DNA of 64,000 bases from an uncultured Chlorobiaceae bacterium (GCA_903940125.1 CAJAJL010000065.1:1-64000); one strand, 5' to 3'. Counted from the stretch's first letter, positions 47,443 to 57,644 are shown. A program made the numbers and translations. The notes: generated by a model from the sequence alone, not told the origin.

Positions 47443-47820
47443 TCAGGCACGTTTGAGGGAATAATCGGCTTCTGCGTAATCACAGATACCATCAACTGGC
47501 GGGTTGCGTTTCCGAACCTTGATACTGACTCTATCAAGAATCTGAAAATCCTGTAGAAGTTCACATGCTATGTTATACGCTACAGACTCAATAAGAAAGT
47601 ATTTTTTCAGGGTCAGTGCTTCTCTAATTTTTCTGTATACCGCTCCATAATCGACGGTTTTGGTTATGTCATCGTTTTGTGCTGCATCGGTAAAGTCGAA
47701 TGAAAGTTCTGCATCGACCTCATATTTCCCCCCGATAGTATGTTCTTCTTTGAGTACCCCATGGTGTGCATAAAAAACGAGATTTGTTAACCGGACGCAT
47801 GCCTGGGTGTGGTGTGCCAT
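47443..47820 (-). CDS. folB: Dihydroneopterin aldolase
   Basis: A 125-residue FolB, starting at ATG 47820 (MAHHTQACVRL). Motifs are VFYAHHGVLKEEHTIGGKY, KTVDYGAVYRKI, and the late RVSIKVRKRNPPVDG. It cleaves dihydroneopterin to the FolK substrate. It lies next to folK and 2 bases after the YopX-like gene, so the three genes form one operon. Confidence 0.9.
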   Translation of the reverse strand: MAHHTQACVRLTNLVFYAHHGVLKEEHTIGGKYEVDAELSFDFTDAAQNDDITKTVDYGAVYRKIREALTLKKYFLIESVAYNIACELLQDFQILDRVSIKVRKRNPPVDGICDYAEADYSLKRA

Positions 47821-47822
47821 AG

Positions 47823-48161
47823 TCAAGGCCTGATCTCCTTGTTGTCATATTTATTGCCGATAACTTCACATTCAGGAACACAATACCACAAAAGCATATC
47901 GGAGCTGCCATCATTGAGTATTTTAAAACTACCCGCTTCAAAGACAACTGTAACGATATAATCATCCCACTGTAACAGATCTCCTTCGTAAATTTCGTGA
48001 CCATCTTTGTCATAGAGTCCGGTAAACTGAAGCCATTCAGATCGTTGCCTGAACTCAAGAAAATCGATATCCCTGGTATTTACCGTGGAGAATTGCCAAC
48101 CCTCTTGAAGGGTAGCAATGTTTTGAAATAATGCCTTAAATTTAATCTTATTGATATTCAT
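47823..48161 (-). CDS. YopX-domain protein
   Basis: About 112 residues from ATG 48161 (MNINKIKFKALF). The family pattern is LQFTGLYDKDGHEIYEGDLLQWD and a closing VIGNKYDNKE. YopX proteins are common in phages and their function is unknown. Upstream in-frame starts exist as far as 48233 but look non-coding. Its stop codon is 2 bases from the folB start, an unusual position for a phage-type gene, so it may have been captured into the folate operon. Confidence 0.72.
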   Translation of the reverse strand: MNINKIKFKALFQNIATLQEGWQFSTVNTRDIDFLEFRQRSEWLQFTGLYDKDGHEIYEGDLLQWDDYIVTVVFEAGSFKILNDGSSDMLLWYCVPECEVIGNKYDNKEIRP

Positions 48162-48414
48162 CACAGTCATCAATAAACAACCAGGAAACAGGGCAGGGTT
48201 TCGAGGCAATTTCAGAAGCCGGTATCTGCCCATACCTCATGTACAACAATATAATAATTCTGTATCTCGTTAATACACTGGGGCTAAAATCATTTTTCAC
48301 CGGCAGTTCACAAAGTCTCGCTGAGTATAAGGTTTGGTCCACTGCTGTTTTTTACAAAATTTCACTACCTTCAATGCGAAAGGCCTTTTTATTAATGTAT
48401 CAAGAGCGGCAATT

Positions 48415-49293
48415 ATGAATAACAAAGCTCGTAACGATTTTTACGAGGGGTGCCGTGCAAGGGCGATTATGCTTGCTCTCGAAGAGGATCGCTATACAGG
48501 TGATATTACCACACTGGCAACTATTGAGCCTTTTCATGAAGGCAGTGCTGTGATCAAAGCTAAGGAGGACGGTATTGTTGGCGGGGCTGATGTTGCCATG
48601 CAGGTTTTCTCTGCCTGCGATCCTCTTCTTTCGGTTGTGCTCCACCGGAGGGATGGAGATGCAGTAAGCCGAGGAGATATTATTCTTGAAGTTAAGGGAA
48701 AACTTGCACCTCTGCTTATCGGTGAACGTACTGCGCTTAATTTTATGCAGCGTATGTCAGGTATAGCTACCAGAACAAGGGCCTATGTTGAGAAGGTGAA
48801 GCATACAAATGCCAAAATTCTTGATACACGGAAAACTGCACCTGGTCTGCGCTATTTTGATAAAGAAGCGGTAAAAATAGGTGGAGGGGTGAACCACCGT
48901 TTTGGCCTGTTCGATATGATTCTTATCAAGGACAACCATATTGATGCTTCTGGAGGTATTGCTCAGGCAATCAGACGAGCACAGAAATATCGCGAAAAAA
49001 AACATCTTGATGTAAAGATCGAAACCGAGGTACGCTCCATGGATGAGTTAAGCAGGTCTCTGGTATGTGCTCCTGATATTATCCTTCTCGATAACTTTAC
49101 TCCAGATCTTATCAAGGAGGCAGTTATCTATGTCAAGGAGACCTGTCACACGGTGCTTCTTGAAGCTTCTGGCAATATTGCCATGCACAATGTGCAGGAT
49201 GTTGCCGAAACCGGTGTTGATTTTATTTCTATCGGTGAATTGACGCATAGTGTCCGGGCGCTTGATCTTTCAATGACAATTAAGCTTGTTTGA
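48415..49293 (+). CDS. nadC: Nicotinate-nucleotide pyrophosphorylase
   Basis: Quinolinate phosphoribosyltransferase of about 292 residues. The start is ATG 48415 (MNNKARNDFYEG); the frame extends back to 48334 but without sense. The N-terminal ALEEDRYTGDITTLAT and the active-site segment ILDTRKTAPGLRYFDKEAV, then KIGGGVNHRFGLFDMILIKDNH, are those of NadC. It converts quinolinate to nicotinate mononucleotide in NAD synthesis. Confidence 0.95.
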   Translation: MNNKARNDFYEGCRARAIMLALEEDRYTGDITTLATIEPFHEGSAVIKAKEDGIVGGADVAMQVFSACDPLLSVVLHRRDGDAVSRGDIILEVKGKLAPLLIGERTALNFMQRMSGIATRTRAYVEKVKHTNAKILDTRKTAPGLRYFDKEAVKIGGGVNHRFGLFDMILIKDNHIDASGGIAQAIRRAQKYREKKHLDVKIETEVRSMDELSRSLVCAPDIILLDNFTPDLIKEAVIYVKETCHTVLLEASGNIAMHNVQDVAETGVDFISIGELTHSVRALDLSMTIKLV

Positions 49294-49305
49294 CAGAGGA
49301 GGGAT

Positions 49306-49668
49306 GTGGAGATAGGAGTTGATATTGTCGATCTTGACCGCATCGAAAGAGTTTATCGCCGGTATGGAATGAAGTTTCTTCAGAGGTTTCTTTCCGAGAA
49401 GGAAATCGCTGTCTGTCTGCATAAGCCGCAAGTCATAGCAAGTGTCGCCGGTCGGTTTGCAGCGAAAGAGGCAGTTGTAAAGGCGCTTGGAACCGGATTT
49501 ACCGGTGATGTGCACTGGAAAAGCTTTGAAATACTTAATGATGAGCAAGGTCGTCCTTTCGTGCGATCTGTTGATCCAGATTGTTTCCCTTCTGGATGCT
49601 CAATGAAAATATCTATTGCTCATGATCGGCATTCTGCCGTGGCAACTGCACTGATGTATAAAAAATGA
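49306..49668 (+). CDS. acpS: Holo-[acyl-carrier-protein] synthase
   Basis: A 120-residue AcpS that transfers phosphopantetheine to ACP. Motifs are IGVDIVDLDRIERVYRR and GRFAAKEAVVKALGTGF. The start is GTG 49306, supported by GAGGAGGG just upstream. It follows nadC by 12 bases, so the two share a transcript that ends at the downstream terminator. Confidence 0.93.
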   Translation: MEIGVDIVDLDRIERVYRRYGMKFLQRFLSEKEIAVCLHKPQVIASVAGRFAAKEAVVKALGTGFTGDVHWKSFEILNDEQGRPFVRSVDPDCFPSGCSMKISIAHDRHSAVATALMYKK

Positions 49669-49705
49669 AAGCGGGGAAAGTGGAGTTTCTGATTGTTGAC
49701 AGGAC

Positions 49706-49745
49706 AAAAAAAGCAGGTGTGATTTCTCACACACCTGCTTTTTTT
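49706..49745. terminator. Bidirectional terminator between acpS and tig
   Basis: AAAAAAAGCAGGTGTG and CACACCTGCTTTTTTT form a long stem with an 8-base loop and T-runs on both strands. It serves the convergent acpS and tig genes. Confidence 0.93.
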
Positions 49746-49758
49746 ACGATGAAAAAAA

Positions 49759-51042
49759 TTATCCTTTGTGAGCCGGAATTGGCGTCTCTTCTTCGGCGAT
49801 GGTGACCGCAGACTTGATAATATTGTAGATTTTATCTTTAAGAATAGTATCTGTGATGTAATCTCTGAATTCGGAAGACATATAGGTATTCAGAAGATCT
49901 TCCGCATTTGTTGTACCATGTTTATCCGCTTCCTTTTCTGCATAAGCTTTAATGTCATCGTCCGATACTTCAAGATTGTTGAGTTCCGCTATTTTCTGGC
50001 AGATAAGAAGCCACTGGGCATGTCTTATGGCATTAGGGTTCATTGAAAGGTTGAACTGCTCTTCGTCAAACCCTTTTGGTAAACGTCCACCCATTTGGCG
50101 TTTGGCATTTTCTACCAGCATTTTTGCAAAGGATGCGACAATTGATTTCGGAGCAGGTACAGGGTTGTCATCAATCAGTTTAGCTGAAATAGACTCGAGC
50201 AAATCCTCCTCGGATTTTAATAAAAAGTGCTGTTCGATCTGGATGTGCACGTCCGCAGTGAAATCAGCCACAGATTCAAATCGCTGTCCCGTGATCTCTT
50301 TGACAAGATCATCCGTCAGTTCCGGCAGTATCAGTCGTTTAATCTCGCTGATGGCAACGCGGTATCGGGAGGGTTCTGCAGATGCATCTTTCCGGTCGTT
50401 TTCAATATCGACGCTATCTCCTGCTTTTTTCCCTATAAGCGCCTTATGGAAAGGATTCTCTTCGGGCAGGTACTCAAGACTGAAGTGACGGTTTTCAGTT
50501 TTCTCAGCCTCTATTGGTTCACCGGCTTCATCAAGTTTGTATACATCTCCGATTACAGTGTCGGTTGACAATGCAGCTTCATCGACGCTGATCAAAGTGC
50601 CGCGACTCTTCAAAATCATATCTATCTCATGCTCGACGTCCTTATCAGTCACTGTATAGCGGGCCTTGGTGAAAGAATAATCGCTGAAATCTTTCAGTTC
50701 GAATTCAGGATGGATCTCATAAGAGAGCAGAAGGGTAAGCTGTTCGGGTTCAAAGGTGAAATTGATTATCTGTGCGCGGCTTGCAGGTTTAATATTTTCG
50801 GCTTCAGCAACTTCCCCAAAATATTTTGAGGCCATTTTTTCAGCTATTGTCGCCTCAATGGATGGCCCAGCCAGTTTTTTTATCAAGCTTGCAGGGGCAT
50901 GTCCTTTTCTGAATCCCTTGATCTGTATGCTTCTCTTGGCTTCTTCAAGTTCCTGATTATATTCGGTACCGAACTCTTCCGTGGAAAGTATAATTTCGAG
51001 TTCCTGTTCGGTTTCACTGACGTTCTTGATATTCTTTTGCAA
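49759..51042 (-). CDS. tig: Trigger factor
   Basis: The ribosome-associated chaperone, 427 residues. The ribosome-binding signature is [14 protein letters not shown] near residues 40-53. A central FKBP-like region ([20 protein letters not shown] ending [13 protein letters not shown]) is followed by a long helical C-terminal domain ([20 protein letters not shown]). It binds nascent chains at the exit tunnel and may have prolyl-isomerase activity. Confidence 0.94.
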   Translation of the reverse strand: MQKNIKNVSETEQELEIILSTEEFGTEYNQELEEAKRSIQIKGFRKGHAPASLIKKLAGPSIEATIAEKMASKYFGEVAEAENIKPASRAQIINFTFEPEQLTLLLSYEIHPEFELKDFSDYSFTKARYTVTDKDVEHEIDMILKSRGTLISVDEAALSTDTVIGDVYKLDEAGEPIEAEKTENRHFSLEYLPEENPFHKALIGKKAGDSVDIENDRKDASAEPSRYRVAISEIKRLILPELTDDLVKEITGQRFESVADFTADVHIQIEQHFLLKSEEDLLESISAKLIDDNPVPAPKSIVASFAKMLVENAKRQMGGRLPKGFDEEQFNLSMNPNAIRHAQWLLICQKIAELNNLEVSDDDIKAYAEKEADKHGTTNAEDLLNTYMSSEFRDYITDTILKDKIYNIIKSAVTIAEEETPIPAHKG

Positions 51043-51133
51043 GGCTCTCTCTGGTTAATTAGTGAGTGTGAAAAATTGAAAGTTAAGAAGATACGAATTA
51101 ATCCTGTGTTTTAAAACAGACCTTATCGAGCAT

Positions 51134-52420
51134 TCAGCTTACCCGCCCTGGTTTATACACCAATGTCGAATATGGTATATTATGGAGCAGCTGCAAGGCA
51201 GCTTCTGCGACATCGTCAGTCGTGACTGCCTCGATTGCGGCTGTTTTTTCTTCAGGTTCGATATATCTGCCAAAATAGGAAATATCAGATGCCATCTGTG
51301 ACATTCTGCGGGTCATTTTTTCCATACCCATGATATGTGATCCGAGTAGTTTAGTCTTTGCAGCCCGAACTTCTTCCCTGTCTGGACTTTTCAGTGAGTC
51401 GCTCTGGAGCAGCTCTTTGATGAGTTCCAGAGTGACCTTCGTCTTGTTGCTGTCGGTGCCGGCATAAATATTCAGCGTGGTAAGATCATCGTAAAATGTG
51501 AGAGACGAATAGACGTTATAAGCCAGGCCCCTCTTTTCACGAAGTTCAAGATTAAGGAGAGAACTCATACCATTACCGAGCATCGAGTTCAGCACCATCA
51601 GGCTGTAAAACAGAGGGTCATGCCGTGCTATGGCGGTGCCTAGGACGATCTGCGCCTGGCAGACTCTTTTTTTCAGCGTCAGGACAAAAGGAGTATAATG
51701 CTCTGGAAGGAACGGCTGGCGAACGTACTGGCTGCCCGATGATTCTCTGAGTTTACCGAGAAAACGTTCACCTAGCCGCAAGATCTCATCGTGTTCAACC
51801 TTTCCGGTAGCAGTGAGCAACATTTTATGCGGGACATAGTGTTGCCGCATGAAGTTTTTCAGAGTATCGCCCGTGAAATTTCCAACGCTTTCTTCAGTTC
51901 CGAGAATCGGTTTACCCAGAGGGTGAACGGGAAAGGAGCGCAGATCAAACTCTTCAAAAATAAGTTCTTCGGGAGTATCGTTGACGCTGCTTATCTCCTC
52001 AATGACAACCTCTTTTTCTTTGTCGATCTCTTCTGGTGGAAAAACCGGATCGCAAACAAGATCCGAGAGCAGGTCAAAGGATGGCTCAATATGTTCGGCG
52101 AGGCAGCGGAGATAGATGCAGGTTTGCTCTTTGGTGGTAAATGCATCAAGGTAGCCGCCGTTTTTTTCAATATTTCTGGCAATATCGAGGTAGGAACGAC
52201 GTCCGGTACCTTTAAAAAGAGCATGCTCAATAAAATGTGCCAATCCCGGGTACTGTTCGGGGTCATCACGTGAGCCCGCATCAATCTGAATTCCGAGAGT
52301 AATGCTTTGTACATAAGGCACTGCATCTGTCACAATTTTTAATCCATTCGCCAGTTCATCTTGATGTACTGATTCTTTTGAAGAAGAAGTTGAAAGATGC
52401 AGGGATTTTTGTTTTGACAT
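51134..52420 (-). CDS. M16-family zinc peptidase
   Basis: A 428-residue pitrilysin-type peptidase. The inverted zinc motif HxxEH is in LAHFIEHALFKGT near residues 60-72, and a downstream acidic pair (VVIEEISSVNDTPEE) supplies the third ligand. It ends with a mitochondrial-processing-peptidase-like fold (REKRGLAYNVYSSLTF). No signal peptide, so probably cytoplasmic. The substrate is unknown. Confidence 0.9.
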   Translation of the reverse strand: MSKQKSLHLSTSSSKESVHQDELANGLKIVTDAVPYVQSITLGIQIDAGSRDDPEQYPGLAHFIEHALFKGTGRRSYLDIARNIEKNGGYLDAFTTKEQTCIYLRCLAEHIEPSFDLLSDLVCDPVFPPEEIDKEKEVVIEEISSVNDTPEELIFEEFDLRSFPVHPLGKPILGTEESVGNFTGDTLKNFMRQHYVPHKMLLTATGKVEHDEILRLGERFLGKLRESSGSQYVRQPFLPEHYTPFVLTLKKRVCQAQIVLGTAIARHDPLFYSLMVLNSMLGNGMSSLLNLELREKRGLAYNVYSSLTFYDDLTTLNIYAGTDSNKTKVTLELIKELLQSDSLKSPDREEVRAAKTKLLGSHIMGMEKMTRRMSQMASDISYFGRYIEPEEKTAAIEAVTTDDVAEAALQLLHNIPYSTLVYKPGRVS

Positions 52421-52613
52421 TACTGAATATTTTTCTAAAGCTTATGACAGGAAGTTGAATGCAATGTAGTTTTAATTCTTATTTTTGTAAACAGTGAAAC
52501 TTTAACGTCTTTTATACGTTACTTTACTACAGAGATTATTCAATGAAAACAAAGCTGTTTTCGGAAGTTTTACTACCGAATAGGTGGAATAAAGCGGAGA
52601 TATTTAGCGTTTA

Positions 52614-53603
52614 ATGCCCAGAACAACAATTGTTATAACCGGTGCAACAGGATATATAGGATCCCAGCTTGTTCTTGCCCTGCTTTCTAAATTCTCGGGA
52701 GAGATCAGCTGCAGGGTGATTGTGAGGAAAAGTTCGGAGTGTTCTTTTCTGGAGGGTTTGCCAGTTGATATCGTTCGTGCTGATCTTCTTGATTCACTTG
52801 CTCTGATGGAGGCGTTTAAGGGAGTGGATACGGTGTTTCATTGTGCCGGACTGATTTCCTATACGAGGCATTTTCGTAATGCACTCTATGATACCAATGT
52901 TCTTGGAACAAGAAACGTTGTCAATGCCTCTCTTTTCAACAATGTCAGAAGGCTTGTCGTGACCAGTTCAATTGCAGCCATCGGTGCTACAGAAGATGGC
53001 ACACCTGCCACCGAAACGACATCATTTCAGGAGTGGCAACGCAGGAATGGTTATATGGAGTCCAAACATCTGGCTGAACTCGAGGGATTACGCGGTGTGG
53101 CTGAGGGGCTTGATGTTGTAATGGTGAATCCCGGTGTCGTGATTGGTGTTGACCGGAACAATCCTGCTTCGATCAGTTCATCGAATGATGTTTTGAGTTT
53201 GATCTATCAGGGAAAGCTGCCGCTCTTTCCTTCAGGAAGTACAGGTTTTGTAGATGTTCTCGATGTGGTTGATGCTCATCTTGCAGCATGGAAGAAGGGT
53301 CGTTCAGGAGAGCGGTATGTTGTTGTTGGTCATAACCTCTCGTTCCGTGAGCTTTATGCCCGTATAGGGAATCTTGCCGGCAGTAGTTCCAGACCTTCAT
53401 TTATGGTGCCGTATAGCATGGGTTTTCTTGCCGGTCTTGGCGGTGAACTTTGGTCGATACTGTCGAACAGTCCCTCGTTTATAAGCCTGGAAAGTATACG
53501 TATTTCATCAAGGCTGCTTGCTTACAGCAATACCAGATCGGTGCAGGAGTTGAGCTTGAGTTACCGGGAGCTCTCTGAAACGCTTAAGACCATTATAACC
53601 TGA
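52614..53603 (+). CDS. NAD-dependent extended SDR (epimerase-like)
   Basis: A 329-residue extended SDR. The nucleotide loop is TGATGYIGSQLVLAL. A serine (RLVVTSSIAAIGA) and the YxxxK (NGYMESKHLAEL) are the catalytic set. VNPGVVIGVDRNNP follows. It resembles dihydroflavonol-reductase-like members, but no substrate is clear. It lies 36 bases ahead of recA. Confidence 0.82.
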   Translation: MPRTTIVITGATGYIGSQLVLALLSKFSGEISCRVIVRKSSECSFLEGLPVDIVRADLLDSLALMEAFKGVDTVFHCAGLISYTRHFRNALYDTNVLGTRNVVNASLFNNVRRLVVTSSIAAIGATEDGTPATETTSFQEWQRRNGYMESKHLAELEGLRGVAEGLDVVMVNPGVVIGVDRNNPASISSSNDVLSLIYQGKLPLFPSGSTGFVDVLDVVDAHLAAWKKGRSGERYVVVGHNLSFRELYARIGNLAGSSSRPSFMVPYSMGFLAGLGGELWSILSNSPSFISLESIRISSRLLAYSNTRSVQELSLSYRELSETLKTIIT

Positions 53604-53639
53604 AGAATCCTCTTTTTTCAATTTTATTACTCATGCTTC

Positions 53640-54686
53640 ATGGATACGCAAAAAATTGACCAGAAGGCAGTCGGGGTTGATCCGGCAAAACTCAAACAAC
53701 TGAACCTTGCAGTCGAAGCTCTTGAAAAACAGTTTGGCAAGGGAGCTATCATGCGCCTTGGTGATGATTCGGCGGTAATGAAGGTGCTCTCCATTTCAAC
53801 AGGATCAATGGCGCTTGATTTTGCGCTTGGAGTCGGCGGACTTCCTCGTGGTCGTGTAACCGAAATTTACGGACCTGAATCATCTGGTAAAACAACCCTT
53901 GCCTTGCATGTTATTGCTGAAGCGCAGAAGGAGGGAGGTATTGCGGCAATAGTGGATGCCGAACACGCCTTTGATCCCTCTTACGCCCGAAAGCTCGGTG
54001 TTGATATCAACGCACTGCTTATCAGTCAGCCGGAATCAGGCGAACAGGCACTCTCTATTGTAGAAACGCTTGTCAGAAGTGGCGCCATTGATGTTGTTGT
54101 GGTTGATTCTGTAGCAGCTCTGGTGCCCCAGGCTGAGCTAGAAGGTGAAATGGGTGACAGTGTTATGGGTCTTCAGGCCCGTCTGATGAGCCAGGCATTG
54201 CGCAAGCTTACTGGTGCCATCTCCAAATCAAGCTGTGTCTGTATTTTTATTAACCAGCTTCGCGATAAAATCGGGGTCATGTACGGCAGTCCTGAAACGA
54301 CGACAGGCGGCAAAGCTCTGAAATTTTATTCCTCAGTGCGTCTCGATATTCGTAAAATTGCCCAGATCAAGGATGGCGAGGAGAGTACCGGGAACCGCAC
54401 AAGGGTGAAAGTTGTTAAAAACAAGGTTGCTCCTCCGTTCAAGAGTGCCGAGTTTGACATTCTTTACGGTGAAGGAATATCCGCCATCGGAGAGTTGATC
54501 GATCTCGGTGTTGAGTTTGGTGTTGTAAAAAAAGCCGGGTCATGGTTCAGTTATGGTCAGGACAAACTTGGTCAGGGACGGGAAACCGTCAAGAAGGCTT
54601 TGCGTGAAGATCCCGCACTCTATGCAAAGATACATGCGCAGGTCAAGGAGTTGATGGCTCGACCTGCCGAGGTAATTAACGGATAG
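53640..54686 (+). CDS. recA: Recombinase A
   Basis: A full-length RecA of 348 residues. Walker A is GPESSGKTT. Further hallmarks are [35 protein letters not shown], and [22 protein letters not shown]. It drives homologous recombination and the SOS response. No LexA box was looked for successfully. It is followed 2 bases later by dusB. Confidence 0.98.
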   Translation: MDTQKIDQKAVGVDPAKLKQLNLAVEALEKQFGKGAIMRLGDDSAVMKVLSISTGSMALDFALGVGGLPRGRVTEIYGPESSGKTTLALHVIAEAQKEGGIAAIVDAEHAFDPSYARKLGVDINALLISQPESGEQALSIVETLVRSGAIDVVVVDSVAALVPQAELEGEMGDSVMGLQARLMSQALRKLTGAISKSSCVCIFINQLRDKIGVMYGSPETTTGGKALKFYSSVRLDIRKIAQIKDGEESTGNRTRVKVVKNKVAPPFKSAEFDILYGEGISAIGELIDLGVEFGVVKKAGSWFSYGQDKLGQGRETVKKALREDPALYAKIHAQVKELMARPAEVING

Positions 54687-54688
54687 GT

Positions 54689-55732
54689 ATGAGAATCGGA
54701 ACCATTGATATTGACCTGCCTGTTATGCTTGCGCCTATGGAGGATGTGACTGACAGGGCATTCAGGCAGCTGTGCAAGCGGCATGGCGCGGACATTGTCT
54801 ATACAGAGTTTATAAGTGCTGAAGCACTGCGTCGGGGTGTTGAAAAGTCAGTGCGCAAGCTGACGGCAGATGCTGTCGAAAGACCACTTGCCATACAGAT
54901 TTTTGGCAGCAGCATCGAGTCGATGATTGAGGCCGCTGTGATAGCTGAAGAGTACAGTCCTGATTATCTTGATATTAATTTCGGGTGTCCGACCAAAAAA
55001 GTTGCCGGCAAAGGTGCCGGTGCGGCATTGCTAAAGGAACCTGAAAAGATGGCGCAAATTGCTGAAGCGGTTGTTCGTGCTGTAAGTATTCCGGTGACTG
55101 CCAAAACAAGAATAGGCTGGGATCGGGAGTCAATCAATATTGTTGATGTCATGCATCGTCTTGAGGATGTCGGCATTCAGGCCCTTGCCGTTCATGGGCG
55201 TACGAGAAGTGAAATGTATAAAGGGAAAGCGGACTGGAACTGGATCCGTGAAGTGAAAGCGCATGCACGGATACCGATTATTGCGAACGGCGACATCTGG
55301 ACTGCAGAAGATGCGGTTGCCATGTTTGACCAGACCGGGGCGGATGGTGTGATGATAGGCAGGGGTTCGATAGGCAACCCTTTTATCTTTGAACGGGCAA
55401 AGCAATTGGTGAAAACCGGCAAGCTGATGCCGCTGCCGGATTTCAGGGAAAGAATACAGGCCGCTGTTGAGCATTTAAAGCTTTCAGTTCAGTTCAAGGG
55501 TGAAAAGTATGGAGTGCTGGAAATGCGTCGTCATTATGCAACCTATCTGAAAGGTCTTCCAATGGTATCGCGTGTCCGCAATAAACTGGTGCGCGAAGAT
55601 GGTTGGGAGCAGGTTATCGATATGTTGCTCGCATACGCCGAGGAGTGTGAAGGATATGCAAGGGATGGAACTATCCGTGATAGTGCTGAATATCTCAACG
55701 ACCATTCAAACAGACTTGAATTAAATTACTAA
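54689..55732 (+). CDS. dusB: tRNA-dihydrouridine synthase
   Basis: A 347-residue FMN-dependent Dus. LAPMEDVTDRAFRQL opens the TIM barrel. The catalytic cysteine is in NFGCPTKKVAGKGAGAAL, followed by the late motif GVMIGRGSIGNPFIF. It reduces uridine in tRNA. DusB is the usual assignment for single Dus proteins of this type. It overlaps no gene but follows recA directly. Confidence 0.9.
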   Translation: MRIGTIDIDLPVMLAPMEDVTDRAFRQLCKRHGADIVYTEFISAEALRRGVEKSVRKLTADAVERPLAIQIFGSSIESMIEAAVIAEEYSPDYLDINFGCPTKKVAGKGAGAALLKEPEKMAQIAEAVVRAVSIPVTAKTRIGWDRESINIVDVMHRLEDVGIQALAVHGRTRSEMYKGKADWNWIREVKAHARIPIIANGDIWTAEDAVAMFDQTGADGVMIGRGSIGNPFIFERAKQLVKTGKLMPLPDFRERIQAAVEHLKLSVQFKGEKYGVLEMRRHYATYLKGLPMVSRVRNKLVREDGWEQVIDMLLAYAEECEGYARDGTIRDSAEYLNDHSNRLELNY

Positions 55733-55753
55733 GTAATAAATATTAAATAGGTT

Positions 55754-56794
55754 ATGAGTAACTCGGATTTTGGCTGTCGAGTAGCGGTGTTTGGTGCAAC
55801 CGGCCTGGTGGGACGCACTATGCTCAAGGTTCTGGAAGAGAGAAATTTTCCTGTAAGCGACATCGTTCCGCTTGCTTCACCCAGAAGTGCCGGTCAGGTT
55901 GTTCGGTTCAAGGGGCGGGAGTATATAATACAGGTTCCATCAAAAGAGGTGTTTCGGGGTGTCGATATAGCGCTTTTTTCAGCAGGTGCTGCTGCCAGTA
56001 AAGAGTGGGCTGCGATTGCTGCAGCGGAAGGTGCCGTTGTTATTGATAATTCGTCTGCATTTCGAATGGATCCTGATGTGCCTCTTGTGGTGCCGGAGGT
56101 TAATCCTGGAGATATTTTTAAAGGAGATGGTACGCCTGAACCTATTATCGCCAATCCAAACTGTTCAACCATTCAGATGGTCGTGGTACTCAAACCTCTT
56201 CATGACCGCTACGGCGTGAAGAGAATTGTGGTGTCCACCTATCAGTCTGTTACAGGGAAAGGGAAGGTTGGACGGGATGCCCTTGAAAGCGAGCTGGCTG
56301 GTGAGAAGCAGGATCAGTTTACCCATTTTCACCAGATAGCCTTCAACGCAGTGCCGCAGATCGATGTGTTCACGGAGAACGGCTATACCAAGGAAGAGAT
56401 GAAGATGGTGAATGAAACCCGAAAGATCATGGGAGATAACTCCTTAAGCATTTCACCTACCACAGTCCGTATTCCTGTCTATGGCGGACATGGAGAGTCA
56501 CTTAATATAGAACTTGAGCGCGATTTTGATATCGACGAAGTGCGCGAGCTTCTCAGTCGTTCACCGGGGATTATCCTTCAGGATGACCCTTCAGCGCGCA
56601 TCTATCCCATGCCGTTGACCTCTTATGAGCGTGATGAGGTTTTTGTAGGAAGGATTCGTCGTGATTACTGGCATCCTCAGACGTTGAACATGTGGATTGT
56701 AGCAGACAATCTCAGAAAAGGTGCTGCAACCAATGCTGTTCAGATTGCCGAGGTTGTCATCGCGAAAAACTTATTGTGCCGTCAGCTCCAGTAA
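55754..56794 (+). CDS. asd: Aspartate-semialdehyde dehydrogenase
   Basis: A 346-residue Asd. NADP-binding GATGLVGRTMLKVLEE starts the chain. The active-site cysteine is in ANPNCSTIQM, with HQIAFNAVPQID and RIPVYGGHGESLNIE later. It makes aspartate semialdehyde for lysine, methionine and threonine. Its stop codon lies in a long palindrome shared with the convergent gene. Confidence 0.95.
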   Translation: MSNSDFGCRVAVFGATGLVGRTMLKVLEERNFPVSDIVPLASPRSAGQVVRFKGREYIIQVPSKEVFRGVDIALFSAGAAASKEWAAIAAAEGAVVIDNSSAFRMDPDVPLVVPEVNPGDIFKGDGTPEPIIANPNCSTIQMVVVLKPLHDRYGVKRIVVSTYQSVTGKGKVGRDALESELAGEKQDQFTHFHQIAFNAVPQIDVFTENGYTKEEMKMVNETRKIMGDNSLSISPTTVRIPVYGGHGESLNIELERDFDIDEVRELLSRSPGIILQDDPSARIYPMPLTSYERDEVFVGRIRRDYWHPQTLNMWIVADNLRKGAATNAVQIAEVVIAKNLLCRQLQ

Positions 56795-57644
56795 GAGCCA
56801 TCAGTGCGGTGCTGATGGCTCTTACTGCTGACGCAGAAGAGATGGAACAGTTTTGCGGGTTGCTTATAGGTATCGATGGAGGTAACCCGAGAGTTTTCAG
56901 GGTAATTGAGGTTTGTTTTCCGATCAGCGCCATCATTATTCTGTCGGCCATTGTGCCAGTAACCTGTACACTTGTTTCGTGGCTGATCGGATTATCTACA
57001 AGTTCCTTTATGGCGAAGTATTCCCTCTCTTCCCTGTTATTGACATGATGGAAGGCGAATTTTTCAATGCGCCCATTTCTTGATATGGTGAGAAGTACAT
57101 AGTTGTTTTCAAGCTCAAGGATAACTTGTGTTTCTCCGGTGAGCTTCGAGAGGTAAAGCATAGGCAGTTGCGGAGAGCCGCTGAACACTATCCGATGATT
57201 ACTTGAAAAGAACTCCGAAACGGTTCTGCACAGTTCTTCAGGATAGAAGAGCAAAAGCTGTCTGTTGTGCAGTCCGGTGAAGGTATGGTCGTTATAGGCC
57301 GTATTGTCACAGCTGTATTTTTCAGGGTTGGTTAAAAAATATCCTGCTTCAATGGTGCAGTATTCCCTGCATTCATCCGGGCTTGCATTGGCAGAAAAGT
57401 AGGCCGGAAGGGGCAGATAGGTTCCCGGTTCAATACAAAGCGCAAGGTCTTCGTTCTGCCACTCTTTAAGGTAACGCTCAAGTTTGTTCAGGATGCGCTT
57501 CCCTTTGCCTGAAGCAATGTCGCCAAGGCCTGATGGAAGTGTTTTACATGCGCTGAGGCTGTATCCGGTGTTTCCAGATGTTTTAAGCCGGACAACAGTG
57601 CATTCTTTTGTGTTGATGGAGCATGCTATCAGGCTTTTACTCAT
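56757..57644 (-). CDS. DUF3822-like protein
   Basis: A 295-residue protein resembling the DUF3822 type, which has an actin-like/ASKHA fold in some relatives. Visible segments are LLFYPEELCRTVSEFFSSN, VILELENNYVLLTISRNGR and EREYFAIKELVDNP. Its function is unknown. Its last about 40 bases overlap the end of asd, and its C-terminus (SSASAVRAISTALMALTG) is encoded by the palindrome at 56779-56833. It follows the ComEA-like gene with a shared base, so the two are coupled. Confidence 0.6.
   Translation of the reverse strand: MSKSLIACSINTKECTVVRLKTSGNTGYSLSACKTLPSGLGDIASGKGKRILNKLERYLKEWQNEDLALCIEPGTYLPLPAYFSANASPDECREYCTIEAGYFLTNPEKYSCDNTAYNDHTFTGLHNRQLLLFYPEELCRTVSEFFSSNHRIVFSGSPQLPMLYLSKLTGETQVILELENNYVLLTISRNGRIEKFAFHHVNNREEREYFAIKELVDNPISHETSVQVTGTMADRIMMALIGKQTSITLKTLGLPPSIPISNPQNCSISSASAVRAISTALMALTGADGTISFSR
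56779..56833. repeat. Long palindrome at the asd/DUF3822 junction
   Basis: CAGTAAGAGCCATCAG (56789-56804) and CTGATGGCTCTTACTG (56812-56827) pair perfectly over a 7-base loop. The pairing extends with CGTCAGC on the left past a 3-base bulge. No T-run is present on either strand. It begins at the asd stop and lies inside the coding sequence of the opposite gene. Confidence 0.8.
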
